Source of the DNA: Lachnospiraceae bacterium
Lineage (GTDB): Bacteria; Bacillota; Clostridia; Lachnospirales; Lachnospiraceae
DNA: 64,000 nucleotides
NCBI GenBank assembly: GCA_024697595.1
Contig: JAILFK010000043.1
Location: 40,579 to 104,578, forward strand
Direction: 5' to 3'
In this document: in pieces, positions 1-9,175 of the stretch
How positions within the stretch are numbered: the first letter of the stretch is position 1
Layout of the letters: every line of letters starts with the position of its first letter
Position numbers and translations under genes: made by a program
The notes under the pieces: generated by a model
What the model saw: the letters and a program-made list of their open reading frames with translations, nothing else
Database searches by the model: none
What the model was told of the DNA's origin: nothing

Positions 1-37
1 CTGTAACTGACTCTGAAGTAAAAATCTTCTTTTCCAT
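1..37 (-). CDS. metK: S-adenosylmethionine synthetase, N-terminus only (cut by window edge)
   Basis: Only the first 12 codons lie in the window. They read MEKKIFTSESVT, which matches the usual start of MetK (the family continues with an EGHPDK motif). The enzyme makes S-adenosylmethionine from methionine and ATP in the cytoplasm. An AAAGGA ribosome site sits about 8 bases before the ATG. The identification is strengthened by the S-box riboswitch and terminator directly upstream, which commonly control metK in Firmicutes. The rest of the gene is beyond base 1. Confidence 0.85.
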   Translation of the reverse strand, partial: MEKKIFTSESVT

Positions 38-83
38 CTTTATATCCTTTCTGTTGTTCATTTGAACTCATCAAAATAAGCAT

Positions 84-108
84 TAAAAAAATCCGCTTTA
101 AGCGGATT
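84..108 (-). terminator. Riboswitch expression-platform terminator before metK
   Basis: On the minus strand, AATCCGC and GCGGATT form a tight stem followed at once by a run of seven T. It lies between the SAM-I aptamer and the metK start codon, the position expected of a terminator that forms when SAM is bound and stops metK transcription. Confidence 0.85.
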
Positions 109-127
109 CAATTTATAGCAAATCAAA

Positions 128-227
128 TCCCTTATTGTTCGTTTTGCTCGCTCAGGATGGCACCTTCCACAAAGGGGTTGCCGTGGCTTCACAGATCCTA
201 TGTATCTCCACCACTCTAAATAAGAGA
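128..227 (-). promoter_or_regulatory. SAM-I (S-box) riboswitch controlling metK
   Basis: The minus strand carries the conserved S-box elements in order. P1 is formed by TCTCTTATT and AATAAGGGA (nine pairs including one G-U). Next come AGAGTGGTGGAG, GTGAAGCCACGGCAACC and GGTGCCATCC. The P2 arm closes with GTGG/CCAC, and its AGGA loop can pair with UCCU after P3, which is the expected pseudoknot. SAM binding should favour the terminator at 84-108. Translating this stretch gives an apparent 81-codon frame (58-303) that is not a gene. Confidence 0.93.
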
Positions 228-259
228 GTTCTATATGAAAATTTCGTTTACCATAAGGA

Positions 260-288
260 AATTTACACTGATACCCTATCTTTGTCAA
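260..288 (-). promoter_or_regulatory. Promoter of the riboswitch-metK transcript
   Basis: The minus strand has TTGACA (283-288), a 17-base spacer and TAAATT (260-265). Transcription would start about 25 bases before the aptamer P1 stem. Confidence 0.75.
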
Positions 289-346
289 CCCTGTAAAATA
301 CATTTAAAGCAAATTGTATAGTTTCAATATACAAATAAGAAAAATG

Positions 347-376
347 TTGCCAAAAGCCCTACTTTAACACTATAAT
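347..376 (+). promoter_or_regulatory. Promoter of the HD-GYP gene
   Basis: TTGCCA (347-352), an 18-base spacer and a perfect TATAAT (371-376) lie 38 bases before the start codon at 414. It diverges from the metK promoter. Confidence 0.65.
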
Positions 377-413
377 ATATAGTATGAGAAACTAGAGAAA
401 CATGGGGGTTAAC

Positions 414-1631
414 ATGGTTAAATTTGCTAGCAAAAAACTTGAACCTGGTATGGTGACAGCGAAAGCTATTGAAACCAAACGAGGACAGGTTATAGCAGAT
501 GAAGGAACAATACTAAATCAACAGCTAATTGCTAGACTTTCTTTCTATGGAATAGAAGAAGTTATGGTAACTGATGATTCAGCAGCTCTTTCTTCTGATA
601 ATAAAATAGAGGTTGATTTAGATGAATTGTTAGATGACCTTGATGATATCACTACAAAAGATGACTCTTCTGACGATATTATTATAGAACCAATTCCAGA
701 AACAGTTACTGAGGTAACTTCTGAACCGGTAAAACACAACGAGAATTTATCATATACCAACAGAGTCAAATCATCACAGAATTTCCAAAAATTCCAAACA
801 GATTATTCTAAAAACATGGTGTCGCTCAAACTCTATTTCGACAAGATTATAAACGGCGAGATAGAAGATGATTTTGAAAAGAATTTGCTGAGGGAACCTC
901 GCGATCTTTTTGCATCCAAAACGCCTTTAGAGATATTTGATATGGTTCACAATATGCGTTCCGTAGATGATTCGGTTTATGCCCACTCTCTAAACGTGGC
1001 ACTTATCGCAAGGGCTATTGGAAAATGGCTTAAATTTTCTAAGGAAGATTTAAACACCTTGACCATTGCAGGTCTACTTCATGACATCGGAAAAACCAAA
1101 ATCCCTGAAGAGATTCTCAACAAGCAGGATCGCCTCACAGATGAAGAGTATCAGATTATTAAAAAACATGCTCTTGACGGATACAAGATGCTCAAGGACA
1201 AACCATTTGACACAAGAATAAAATTAGCAGCCTTGCAACATCACGAAAGATTTGATGGTTCTGGCTATCCACGTGGTTTAGACGGAGATGAGATAGATGG
1301 TTTTGCATCTATAATCGCCATCGCAGATGTATATGACGCCATGACTGCTGCAAGAAGTTATCGCTCCGCAATGTGTGCATTCCAAGTGATATCAGAATTT
1401 GAAAAGGATGGTTTCCAGAAATATAATCCAAAGGTTATCTTCACTTTCCTAAAGCGCGTGGCCGGTTGTTACATCAACAGCAGAGTGCTTATAAGCGATG
1501 GAAGACATGGAATAGTTGTATTTCTAAATACCAACTCCCTATCAAGACCAATTCTCAAATTGGACAACGGTGAGATGCTTGATTTGTCAAGCCAAGAAAA
1601 CCGTGAGTTGCATATAACCAATATTTTATAA
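414..1631 (+). CDS. HD-GYP domain protein, probable cyclic-di-GMP phosphodiesterase
   Basis: The 405-residue product has an N-terminal region (about 1-60) of the type often found before HD-GYP domains. An Asp/Glu-rich, low-complexity linker follows (about 60-110), then a C-terminal HD-GYP domain. The metal-binding HD pair is in LLHDIGK and the signature in HHERFDGSGYPRGL, so hydrolysis of cyclic di-GMP is likely. No membrane segment is seen. I chose ATG 414 because GGGGG at 404-408 is an ideal ribosome site for it; the in-frame ATG at 402 has none. It is a single-gene unit with its own promoter and terminator. A GGDEF protein at 11.8 kb could make the substrate. Confidence 0.88.
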   Translation: MVKFASKKLEPGMVTAKAIETKRGQVIADEGTILNQQLIARLSFYGIEEVMVTDDSAALSSDNKIEVDLDELLDDLDDITTKDDSSDDIIIEPIPETVTEVTSEPVKHNENLSYTNRVKSSQNFQKFQTDYSKNMVSLKLYFDKIINGEIEDDFEKNLLREPRDLFASKTPLEIFDMVHNMRSVDDSVYAHSLNVALIARAIGKWLKFSKEDLNTLTIAGLLHDIGKTKIPEEILNKQDRLTDEEYQIIKKHALDGYKMLKDKPFDTRIKLAALQHHERFDGSGYPRGLDGDEIDGFASIIAIADVYDAMTAARSYRSAMCAFQVISEFEKDGFQKYNPKVIFTFLKRVAGCYINSRVLISDGRHGIVVFLNTNSLSRPILKLDNGEMLDLSSQENRELHITNIL

Positions 1632-1633
1632 AT

Positions 1634-1667
1634 GAAAAAGGATTCAGCAATTAAGCTGAATCCTTTA
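1634..1667. terminator. Bidirectional terminator between HD-GYP gene and murA
   Basis: AAAGGATTCAGC and GCTGAATCCTTT form a 12-pair stem with a short loop. It is followed by TATTTT on the plus strand and by TTTTTC on the minus strand, so it can serve both convergent genes. Confidence 0.85.
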
Positions 1668-1709
1668 TTTTATCAATCTGTATTATTTTAAATCTGCGAA
1701 TATTTCTAT

Positions 1710-3002
1710 TTATGACACCTTCATCATAAATTTTCTAAGTTCCTTATCGTTAGATACCTTCTCAATCTGAGCGCCTAAATTAGCAAGCTTGACTTCAAAG
1801 TTCTCATAACCTCTTTGTATGAAATGTATATCCTCAACGATAGTAAATCCGTCCGCCGCAAGACCTGCTATAACAAGAGCTGCTCCTGCACGAAGATCCG
1901 GGGCGCAAACTTCTGCTCCAGTATATTTATCAACACCGCGAACAATGGCAACATTGCCCTCTACCTGGATATTAGAACCCATACGATTCAATTCATCGAT
2001 GTATTTAAATCTGTTTTCAAAGATGCTCTCAGTAACCACACTAGTTCCCTTGGCAATGGCCAAAACCGCTGTCATCTGAGGTTGCATATCTGTAGGATAA
2101 CCTGGATATGGCAAGGTTGTAACCGATGTTGACACAAGTGGTTTATTGGCCACTATTCTAACCGCGTCATCAAACTCCTCAACGGTACATCCGGCCTCGA
2201 TCAACTTCGCACTAGTTGCCTCCAAATGCTTAGGAATAACATTTTTTATAAGCACATCTCCCTTAGTGGCAGCTGCTGCACACATAAAGGTTCCAGCCTC
2301 AATCTGATCTGGAATTACAGAGTACTCAGCCTTGTGAAGTTTCTCAACTCCAACAATACGAATAACGTCTGTTCCTGCACCTCTGATGTTGGCACCCATT
2401 GCATTCAAGAAATTGGCCACGTCAACCACATGTGGTTCCTTGGCTGCATTCTCAATTATAGTCTTACCCTCTGCCAATGCTGCTGCCATCATTACATTGA
2501 TAGTAGCTCCAACAGATACTTTGTCCATATAAATATGACTACCCATCAATCTTGTAGCCTTTGCAGAAATCAAACCAAAGCTGGTCTCCACGCTGGCACC
2601 TAGTGATTTAAATCCTTTCACATGCAAATCGATAGGTCGGCTTCCGATCACACATCCTCCTGGAAGTGCCACCTCAGCCTCCTTAAATTTACCAAGTAAA
2701 GCTCCCAACAAATAGTAAGAAGCTCGAATCTTTCTAATATATTCGTAATCCACGCTCAAGGTCTTGATAGTACTTCCATTAATCTTGGCTGTATGTCTAT
2801 CAATTCTATCAACATGAGCACCAATATCGCTTATGGCATCAAGCATAATATTAATGTCACGCACATCTGGCAAATTTTCAATCAATACTGTCTCATCAGA
2901 CATTACTGCAGCCGCCAATATTGCAAGGGCAGCATTTTTAGCTCCACTGATCTCAACTTCACCTACGAGTGGATTACCTCCATGTACAACAAATTGTTCC
3001 AT
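1710..3002 (-). CDS. murA: UDP-N-acetylglucosamine 1-carboxyvinyltransferase
   Basis: MurA transfers enolpyruvate from PEP to UDP-GlcNAc, the first committed step of peptidoglycan synthesis. The 430-residue product has the family's usual length. It carries the PEP-binding Lys in SGAKNA (about residue 22) and the catalytic Cys in PGGCVIGSRPIDLH (about residue 117), the Cys that fosfomycin attacks in this family. I chose the ATG at 3002 because AGAGG lies before it and it gives the family-typical MEQFVVHGG start; an upstream in-frame ATG at 3041 has no support. Gram-positives often have two MurA paralogues and I cannot tell which this is. Confidence 0.93.
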   Translation of the reverse strand: MEQFVVHGGNPLVGEVEISGAKNAALAILAAAVMSDETVLIENLPDVRDINIMLDAISDIGAHVDRIDRHTAKINGSTIKTLSVDYEYIRKIRASYYLLGALLGKFKEAEVALPGGCVIGSRPIDLHVKGFKSLGASVETSFGLISAKATRLMGSHIYMDKVSVGATINVMMAAALAEGKTIIENAAKEPHVVDVANFLNAMGANIRGAGTDVIRIVGVEKLHKAEYSVIPDQIEAGTFMCAAAATKGDVLIKNVIPKHLEATSAKLIEAGCTVEEFDDAVRIVANKPLVSTSVTTLPYPGYPTDMQPQMTAVLAIAKGTSVVTESIFENRFKYIDELNRMGSNIQVEGNVAIVRGVDKYTGAEVCAPDLRAGAALVIAGLAADGFTIVEDIHFIQRGYENFEVKLANLGAQIEKVSNDKELRKFMMKVS

Positions 3003-3104
3003 ATCAATAATACCTCTTATGTTATCCATAATCTTCAACATTATAACACAGGTTTTCTATTTTGGGTAGCATCTACTACTTATGTATTCTAATTTGAGCA
3101 CATT

Positions 3105-3773
3105 TTATTCTGCCGTAGCAGAATCTTCAACTTCCGGCATCTCGAAAAGAGTATCAAATCTAACCTTTTCCCAAGCCTTTTCATCTACAGTCCATGTTAT
3201 CTCAGCCTTCCACTCTTCCAACTTTTTAGTCTGGTATTCGCTTCTAGCTGTTTCATCCTCGATAGTAGCCTCCGCCTCTGCAGCAATTGCCTCAGAAACC
3301 TTATAAGAATAGTACTGATTTGTCAAATATTGCTTCACCACTTCCTCATCAGCGCTGATCTCTTCTAGCACTTCCTTGTCATTGGCTTCTATAAAAGCCT
3401 TGGCAACCTCATCTATCTTCTTTTGTTCTTCCTCTGAAAGGGTGATTCCATAATCTGCAGCATGCTTTTTCATCAAGTACTCATTTTCCAAACTTTCTAA
3501 TACGCCATCCTTCACCTGGTCAGAAAAAGTCACGCCCTCTTGCATCTCATCTACCCAATATCCATTTCCGTAGGCTTGCGCATATACAGAGTCATAACTT
3601 GACTGTGTAAATCTAGCCACAAAATTTCCATATGCCAAACTTATTGTATCTGTTCCATCTGCAGTTTTGATGGTAACTAAAGACTCATCCTTGTTTATTC
3701 CGCAGCCTCCTAAGAGCGTCACGCACATAAATAAACTTGTCAAAATAATTCCTAATTTTTTTCCTGCCTTCAT
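3105..3773 (-). CDS. Foldase-like lipoprotein (SurA/PrsA N-terminal type) without PPIase domain
   Basis: The 222-residue product begins with a lipoprotein signal: basic MKAGKK, a hydrophobic core and the lipobox LLGGC (Cys about 24). The rest is helical and Glu/Ala-rich, with the pattern of the SurA N-terminal chaperone fold. The parvulin peptidyl-prolyl isomerase domain that PrsA carries is not visible. It lies just after mfd, a place where clostridia often keep a PrsA-like gene. The start at 3773 gives a clean signal peptide with AAGGAG 12 bases upstream; ATG 3797 is in frame but poorly supported. Function in extracytoplasmic protein folding is inferred. Confidence 0.65.
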   Translation of the reverse strand: MKAGKKLGIILTSLFMCVTLLGGCGINKDESLVTIKTADGTDTISLAYGNFVARFTQSSYDSVYAQAYGNGYWVDEMQEGVTFSDQVKDGVLESLENEYLMKKHAADYGITLSEEEQKKIDEVAKAFIEANDKEVLEEISADEEVVKQYLTNQYYSYKVSEAIAAEAEATIEDETARSEYQTKKLEEWKAEITWTVDEKAWEKVRFDTLFEMPEVEDSATAE

Positions 3774-3821
3774 CCTCTTGAAATACTCCTTGTACATTTT
3801 TCATCACAAGTACCATTATAC

Positions 3822-6800
3822 TCATTTTGATATGTTATTGTCCACCATAGACTCACTCTTTAGGCCATCAATTTCCGCCACAATATCCATGATTTTCTCC
3901 GGCAAATCCTTGGCCTTTATCAAACTGTTTTTCTTATAAAAGAAATGAAATGCCGGCTGTTTTGAGTCCGCAGCAAACTTGATATATGGTTGATTTCTTT
4001 GTATAAACTCCGGCAGCGCTGACACATCGATAGGCGCTCTGTCATACATGGTAAATATTATCTCATCATTTTTTTGAGAAATGTCTATAATATATGCTTT
4101 GTGTGCCGCAAGTCGAAGCATTGCCACATATAGCAAATTCATAACCGCCTTGTTTGGCTCACCAAATCTATCTATCAACTCATCAAGCATGTCATCTCTG
4201 GCTTCCTGACTGTCAATAGCAGCTATTCTCTTGTATAAATCAAGGCGCTGAGCCTCACTGCTAACATAATTTTCCGGGAGATATGCATCTATCTCTAAAT
4301 CCACTGTGGTTTCAAAACTTTCTTCCACCACCATACCTTTTTCACGTTTTACAGCTTCATTTAACATTTTACAGTACAAATCATAGCCCACAGCTTCCAT
4401 ATGACCATGCTGTTCTTTTCCAAGCAGGTTGCCTGCACCTCTTATCTCTAAATCTCGCATGGCAATTTTGAATCCGCTGCCCAAATCTGTAAATTCCTTG
4501 ATAGCTGCCAGTCTCTTCTCCGCAACCTCTTTAAGCATCTTGTCTCTTTTGTACATGAGAAATGCATAGGCACTTCTGTTGCTTCGTCCCACTCGACCTC
4601 GCAACTGATACAACTGGGACAATCCCAGCTGATCCGAATCGTGGATTATTATGGTATTTACATTGGATATATCTATTCCAATCTCAATGATTGTTGTGGA
4701 TACAAGCACATCTATATCACCGTTGATAAAGTCATACATCACCTGTTCCATACGGCTTTCCGTCATCTTGCCATGGGCATATTCCACATTGGCCTCAGGG
4801 ACAAGCTGTTGTATCCTGGCTGTAACCTCAGCAATATTTTTCACACGATTATATACATAATATACCTGACCACCTCTGGTCATCTCCCGAAGTATGGCCT
4901 CGCGCACCATCTCCTCATTGTACTCAAAGACAAAAGTCTGAATAGGCCGCCTCTCCATTGGCGCCTCCTCCAAGACACTCATATCTCTGATTCCAATGAG
5001 ACTCATATGCAGAGATCTTGGAATCGGAGTTGCAGACATGGAAAGCACATCTATATCCTTCTTTAGCATCTTGATTTTTTCCTTTTGCTTTACACCAAAC
5101 CTCTGCTCCTCATCCACAATAAGAAGACCTAAATCCTTGAATTTAACATCGGCAGATAAAATTCTATGAGTCCCAATAACAATATCAATCTGACCGGATT
5201 TTACACCCTCGACGACTTTTTTCTGCTCTGCTGCCGATACAAATCTATTTAACAGACCGATGTTTATAGGATATCCCGCCATTCTCTGCTTGAAAGTATT
5301 GTACTGCTGCCCTGCAAGAATTGTGGTAGGGGCTAGGTAAGCCACCTGCTTACCCTCCTGAACCGCTTTAAAGGCCGCACGAATCGCCACCTCGGTCTTG
5401 CCGTAACCCACATCACCGCAGATAAGTCTATCCATTATCTTCGGACTCATCATATCTCGTTTCACATCCTCAATGGCCTGAAGCTGACCCTCAGTCTCCT
5501 GATATGGAAAGGCCTCCTCAAATTCCTTTTGCCATACCGTATCCTCCCCATAGACAAATCCATTGTCCTGCTGACGAAGAGCATATAAATCCACCAGTTC
5601 CTTGGCCACCATGCCAACTGCCTGCTGCACTCTCTTTTTGGTATTGGTCCAATCTTGAGTACCCAAGGTGTTTAACTTAGGCTTTTTGCCCTCAGCACTG
5701 CTGTATTTTTGTATGGAATCCATCTGGTTTACAGGAATATATAAGTTACCGCCCTTGGCATAGGATATCTTGATATAGTCCTTTACAACCTTGTCCACTT
5801 CAAGCTTTTCAAAACCTTGATATACACCTAGTCCATGATTAACATGAACCACGTAATCTCCCACATTGAGATCACTAAAGTGAGCTATAGCCTCACCCTC
5901 GTACTTAAACTTCTTCTTTTTCTTCTTTGGCCTGGCGCCAAATATATCCTGCTCACTTAAGATGGCAAAGGCCACCTCAGACAGCTCATATCCTCTAGAA
6001 ATATTTCCCGGAGCTACCATAATCTCACCCGGATGAATATCGTGGTCATAGTCCTCCGTGTAAAAGCACATAACCCCCTCATCCATAAGCATCTCCGATA
6101 AATGCTTAGCTCTGGTTCTCGATGGGGATAGAAGTATTATTCTATAATGTTTATTCAAATATTTACGCAAATCTTTTATAAGAAGCTCAAACTGACCATT
6201 ATAGCTTGATACTGACACAGCCTGAATTCCAGCTCTGTCTGCGATTTTAAGCATTCCCTTTTTGGTCTCTAACGTGGATAAAATTATACCCTTATAATCC
6301 GACAACAAGCCCTTTAGGCTAGAAGTGTCTATGAGCATCTCTAACTGTCTTGGCAAGCAATAACCATTTTCAAGCCTTGATGTCATACTAGAGACAAACT
6401 CTTCCTCTGTGTCCTTGATCTTTTGACTTATATGATTGAGTTCATCATAGACAATCAAGGTATCCTCTGGAAAATAAGAAAGCAAGCTGACAGGATTGTC
6501 AACAAAGTAATTGATATGGGTCTCTAAATTGCCGCTCATTCCCCACTCTCTGGTCTCCTCAATAAGACGAGAGGCATTGACCTTTACTCTGTGGGCCTCC
6601 TCAGTCTTCATCTCCTGTCTATATTTCTGATATAAGTCCTGGGCCTCCTGCTCTATTAATTTCAGACCCTTTTCAACCTCATCAGAATCTACAACCAGCT
6701 CCACTGCAGGATAAATAGTGACCTCACTTATCTCCTCCACAGATTTCTGAGTCATTGCATCAAAAAAGCGCAGGGAGTCAACCTCGTCTCCCCACAATTC

Positions 6801-7373
6801 AATTCGTACAGGATTGTCCTCAGTTAGAGAATAGACATCTATGATCCCTCCCCTAATTGCAAACTCGCCCGGATGCTCCACCTGACTGACAGCCTCGTAT
6901 CCCAGCATCACCAAGTGCTTGCGAATAAAATCGGTGTCTATCTCCTCCTCCAAAGATATGGTAAATATTCCCTTCTTATAAAAATCTATAGGCATAACCT
7001 TGGTCATCAAAGCATCAACAGTGGTAACCACTGTCACGTCTCGATTCTCAAGAAGAGCCCTAACCACCTCAATCCTCTCTCGGGTGAGAGCATTGCTGTG
7101 AATATCGGACTGGTAAAAGAGCAAATCGCGAGATGGATAATACAATACCTCCTCCTCAAAAAAGGCATAATTCTCCATCAAGCTCTTTGCTCTATTTTCA
7201 TCGTAAGTTATTATTAATTTTGTAGAAATATCGTGGCCGATTCCATATATGAGATGAGGTTTGAAATTATCAAAAACTCCAACTATCTCATATATATTTT
7301 TCTTTTTGGCCAATCCCTCTCTGATCTCCTCAACATTGGGCATATCAGCAAAAGGAATCAAAAAACTTTTCAT
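3822..7373 (-). CDS. mfd: Transcription-repair coupling factor
   Basis: Mfd removes RNA polymerase stalled at DNA lesions and recruits the UvrABC repair machinery. The 1183 residues match the full-length family. The UvrB-like N-terminal module is followed by the RNA-polymerase-interaction domain (about 500-570, with GDYVVHVNHGLG). The RecG-like motor has Walker A GDVGYGKTE, the DEEQ box in VDEEQRFG, and a C-terminal TRCF domain. GAGG lies before the ATG. The pth stop is 9 bases upstream of this start, so pth, mfd and the lipoprotein gene probably share a transcript. Confidence 0.97.
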   Translation of the reverse strand: MKSFLIPFADMPNVEEIREGLAKKKNIYEIVGVFDNFKPHLIYGIGHDISTKLIITYDENRAKSLMENYAFFEEEVLYYPSRDLLFYQSDIHSNALTRERIEVVRALLENRDVTVVTTVDALMTKVMPIDFYKKGIFTISLEEEIDTDFIRKHLVMLGYEAVSQVEHPGEFAIRGGIIDVYSLTEDNPVRIELWGDEVDSLRFFDAMTQKSVEEISEVTIYPAVELVVDSDEVEKGLKLIEQEAQDLYQKYRQEMKTEEAHRVKVNASRLIEETREWGMSGNLETHINYFVDNPVSLLSYFPEDTLIVYDELNHISQKIKDTEEEFVSSMTSRLENGYCLPRQLEMLIDTSSLKGLLSDYKGIILSTLETKKGMLKIADRAGIQAVSVSSYNGQFELLIKDLRKYLNKHYRIILLSPSRTRAKHLSEMLMDEGVMCFYTEDYDHDIHPGEIMVAPGNISRGYELSEVAFAILSEQDIFGARPKKKKKKFKYEGEAIAHFSDLNVGDYVVHVNHGLGVYQGFEKLEVDKVVKDYIKISYAKGGNLYIPVNQMDSIQKYSSAEGKKPKLNTLGTQDWTNTKKRVQQAVGMVAKELVDLYALRQQDNGFVYGEDTVWQKEFEEAFPYQETEGQLQAIEDVKRDMMSPKIMDRLICGDVGYGKTEVAIRAAFKAVQEGKQVAYLAPTTILAGQQYNTFKQRMAGYPINIGLLNRFVSAAEQKKVVEGVKSGQIDIVIGTHRILSADVKFKDLGLLIVDEEQRFGVKQKEKIKMLKKDIDVLSMSATPIPRSLHMSLIGIRDMSVLEEAPMERRPIQTFVFEYNEEMVREAILREMTRGGQVYYVYNRVKNIAEVTARIQQLVPEANVEYAHGKMTESRMEQVMYDFINGDIDVLVSTTIIEIGIDISNVNTIIIHDSDQLGLSQLYQLRGRVGRSNRSAYAFLMYKRDKMLKEVAEKRLAAIKEFTDLGSGFKIAMRDLEIRGAGNLLGKEQHGHMEAVGYDLYCKMLNEAVKREKGMVVEESFETTVDLEIDAYLPENYVSSEAQRLDLYKRIAAIDSQEARDDMLDELIDRFGEPNKAVMNLLYVAMLRLAAHKAYIIDISQKNDEIIFTMYDRAPIDVSALPEFIQRNQPYIKFAADSKQPAFHFFYKKNSLIKAKDLPEKIMDIVAEIDGLKSESMVDNNISK

Positions 7374-7382
7374 TTAAAAACC

Positions 7383-7955
7383 TCAGGCTTTCTTTCCATT
7401 AAACTGATTCATGGCGGCTTCAACACCATCATTCATTATGGCAACCACTGCATCTGCTGCCATGTCATAAGCTTTATCAATCTCTATTCTATCATCCTTT
7501 GGCGGGCGCCCTAGCACATGGGCAATCATATCCCCGCCTGTGGGAAGTTTTCCCACGCCCACTCGAACTCTCACAAAATCTTCCGTGTGGAAATGCTCGA
7601 TAATATTTTTCAAACCATTGTGACCGCCAGCACTTCCTCTTCTTCTAACTCTAATATTTCCCGGATCCAAGGTCACATCATCTGATATAACTATGAAATC
7701 CTCCGTGGGATCAAGCTTATAAAAATTGATAATGTCTATAACGCTCTCGCCGCTTAGATTCATAAAGGTCTGGGGTTTTACAAGCATAACCTGCTGCCCC
7801 TCAATGACGCCCTTGCCAATCAACGCCTTGTGCTTGCTGTCTTTAACAGCTATTCCATATTTATCCGCCAACACATCTATCACATCAAATCCTGCATTGT
7901 GTCTAGTGTGTCTGTATTTCAAGCCAGGATTTCCCAGCCCTGCTATCACGTACAT
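7383..7955 (-). CDS. pth: Peptidyl-tRNA hydrolase
   Basis: Pth frees tRNA from peptidyl-tRNAs that drop off the ribosome. The 190-residue product shows the family signatures: GLGNPG near the N-terminus, the catalytic His in TRHNAGF (about 19), KPQTFMNLSG and the GGHNGLKN segment. I chose ATG 7955 because GGAGG stands 8 bases before it; the in-frame ATG at 7970 precedes that ribosome site and would add five residues. The pth-mfd order is common in Firmicutes. Confidence 0.95.
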   Translation of the reverse strand: MYVIAGLGNPGLKYRHTRHNAGFDVIDVLADKYGIAVKDSKHKALIGKGVIEGQQVMLVKPQTFMNLSGESVIDIINFYKLDPTEDFIVISDDVTLDPGNIRVRRRGSAGGHNGLKNIIEHFHTEDFVRVRVGVGKLPTGGDMIAHVLGRPPKDDRIEIDKAYDMAADAVVAIMNDGVEAAMNQFNGKKA

Positions 7956-8017
7956 CTTGTAGTCCTCCAAAAAAATCTATTTTAGAAGCGAGTTTTCAAA
8001 CTACTACATATCCACTA

Positions 8018-9166
8018 TTAATCCGCCACATCAATATCCGGAGATATCTGTATGGTGTAGTCGGTAAATGTATCCTCCAACTCTTTTTTCAGTATCTCCA
8101 CTCCCTCATAGGAAGGTATATCAAAACTGAATACCACATCAAATCTAATCTGTTTCTTTTCCATATCAGCATAGAAACCATGCATCTGCAAAGCCCAGTC
8201 ATGAGCCATAACCATATGGGCGATATCATTTCTCAACTGAGCCACCTCGTCATCTGTGGTGTTGTATGAATACACACCCACTCCTGTAAGTATAACTCCA
8301 GTCTCCTTATATACTTTCACCTGCAATTTTCTAGTGAGCACATCCACCTCATCCACAGTCATAGTATCCGGCAACTCTATATGAACCGAAGCGTAGTTTT
8401 TGTTTGGGCCATAGTTGTTAATAAACAAATCATATGCCCCTCGAACCACTTCTTCCTCACTTAAAATGGATTTGATTTTAAGAGCCATATCTTTTTCCAC
8501 ACGCTGTCCTAGTATCTCGTCCACAGTATCTCTCATCATATCGATTCCAGACTTGATAATTATAACGGCAATAATCACACCCACATAAGCCTCTAGTGAT
8601 ACGCCAAACTTTATATAAATCAAAGCTGTGATAAATACTGACAGAGACAAAATAGAATCAAAGGATGCGTCCGCACCCGTTGCAACCAATGAACTTGAAT
8701 TGAGCTTTTTACCTTTTGCAGATATGAGTTTGCCCATGACAAATTTCACCACTACTGCTACTGCAATAATAACTAGTGACACAATACTATACTCAGCCGC
8801 CTCCGGATGCATAATCTTTTTTACAGATTCCACAGCCGCTGTGATTCCAGCGTAAAGCACAAGAGCTGCCACAATCATTCCACTTAAATATTCAATTCGG
8901 CCATATCCTAAAGGATGCTTCTTATCTGGTTGCTTTCCTGATAAAACTGTTGCCACAATTGTGATAACTGAAGCCAAGGCATCTGATAAATTATTTAGGG
9001 CATCAAGTGTAACTGCAATGGAATTAGATACCACACCCACTATTGCTTTAAATACCGCCAAAACAACATTTGAAATAATTCCATATATGCTCACCTTGAC
9101 GATCTCTTTATTTCTGCTTGCCGCCTCATCTACAATGTTTGCTGGTATATCTTGTGTCTGCTTCAT
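8018..9166 (-). CDS. Cation diffusion facilitator family transporter
   Basis: A CDF-type divalent-metal/proton antiporter of 382 residues. The N-terminal half has six membrane segments. Acidic metal-site residues appear in DALNNLSD (helix 2) and GADASFDS (helix 5), and the histidine-bearing cytosolic stretch is in KKHPLGYGR. The C-terminal half continues beyond the usual cytosolic dimer domain by about 80 residues. Substrate (Zn, Fe, Mn or Co) cannot be read from sequence. GGGAGG precedes the ATG. Its start is 9 bases after the end of the CobW-like gene, so the two are co-transcribed and a joint role in metal handling is plausible. Confidence 0.88.
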   Translation of the reverse strand: MKQTQDIPANIVDEAASRNKEIVKVSIYGIISNVVLAVFKAIVGVVSNSIAVTLDALNNLSDALASVITIVATVLSGKQPDKKHPLGYGRIEYLSGMIVAALVLYAGITAAVESVKKIMHPEAAEYSIVSLVIIAVAVVVKFVMGKLISAKGKKLNSSSLVATGADASFDSILSLSVFITALIYIKFGVSLEAYVGVIIAVIIIKSGIDMMRDTVDEILGQRVEKDMALKIKSILSEEEVVRGAYDLFINNYGPNKNYASVHIELPDTMTVDEVDVLTRKLQVKVYKETGVILTGVGVYSYNTTDDEVAQLRNDIAHMVMAHDWALQMHGFYADMEKKQIRFDVVFSFDIPSYEGVEILKKELEDTFTDYTIQISPDIDVAD

Positions 9167-9175
9167 ACTGCCTCC

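Noticed and set aside
58..303. Minus-strand frame of 81 codons with a GRCHPERAKRTIRDL-like peptide
   Set aside because: It is the translated SAM-I riboswitch, promoter and terminator; conserved RNA elements explain every part of it.
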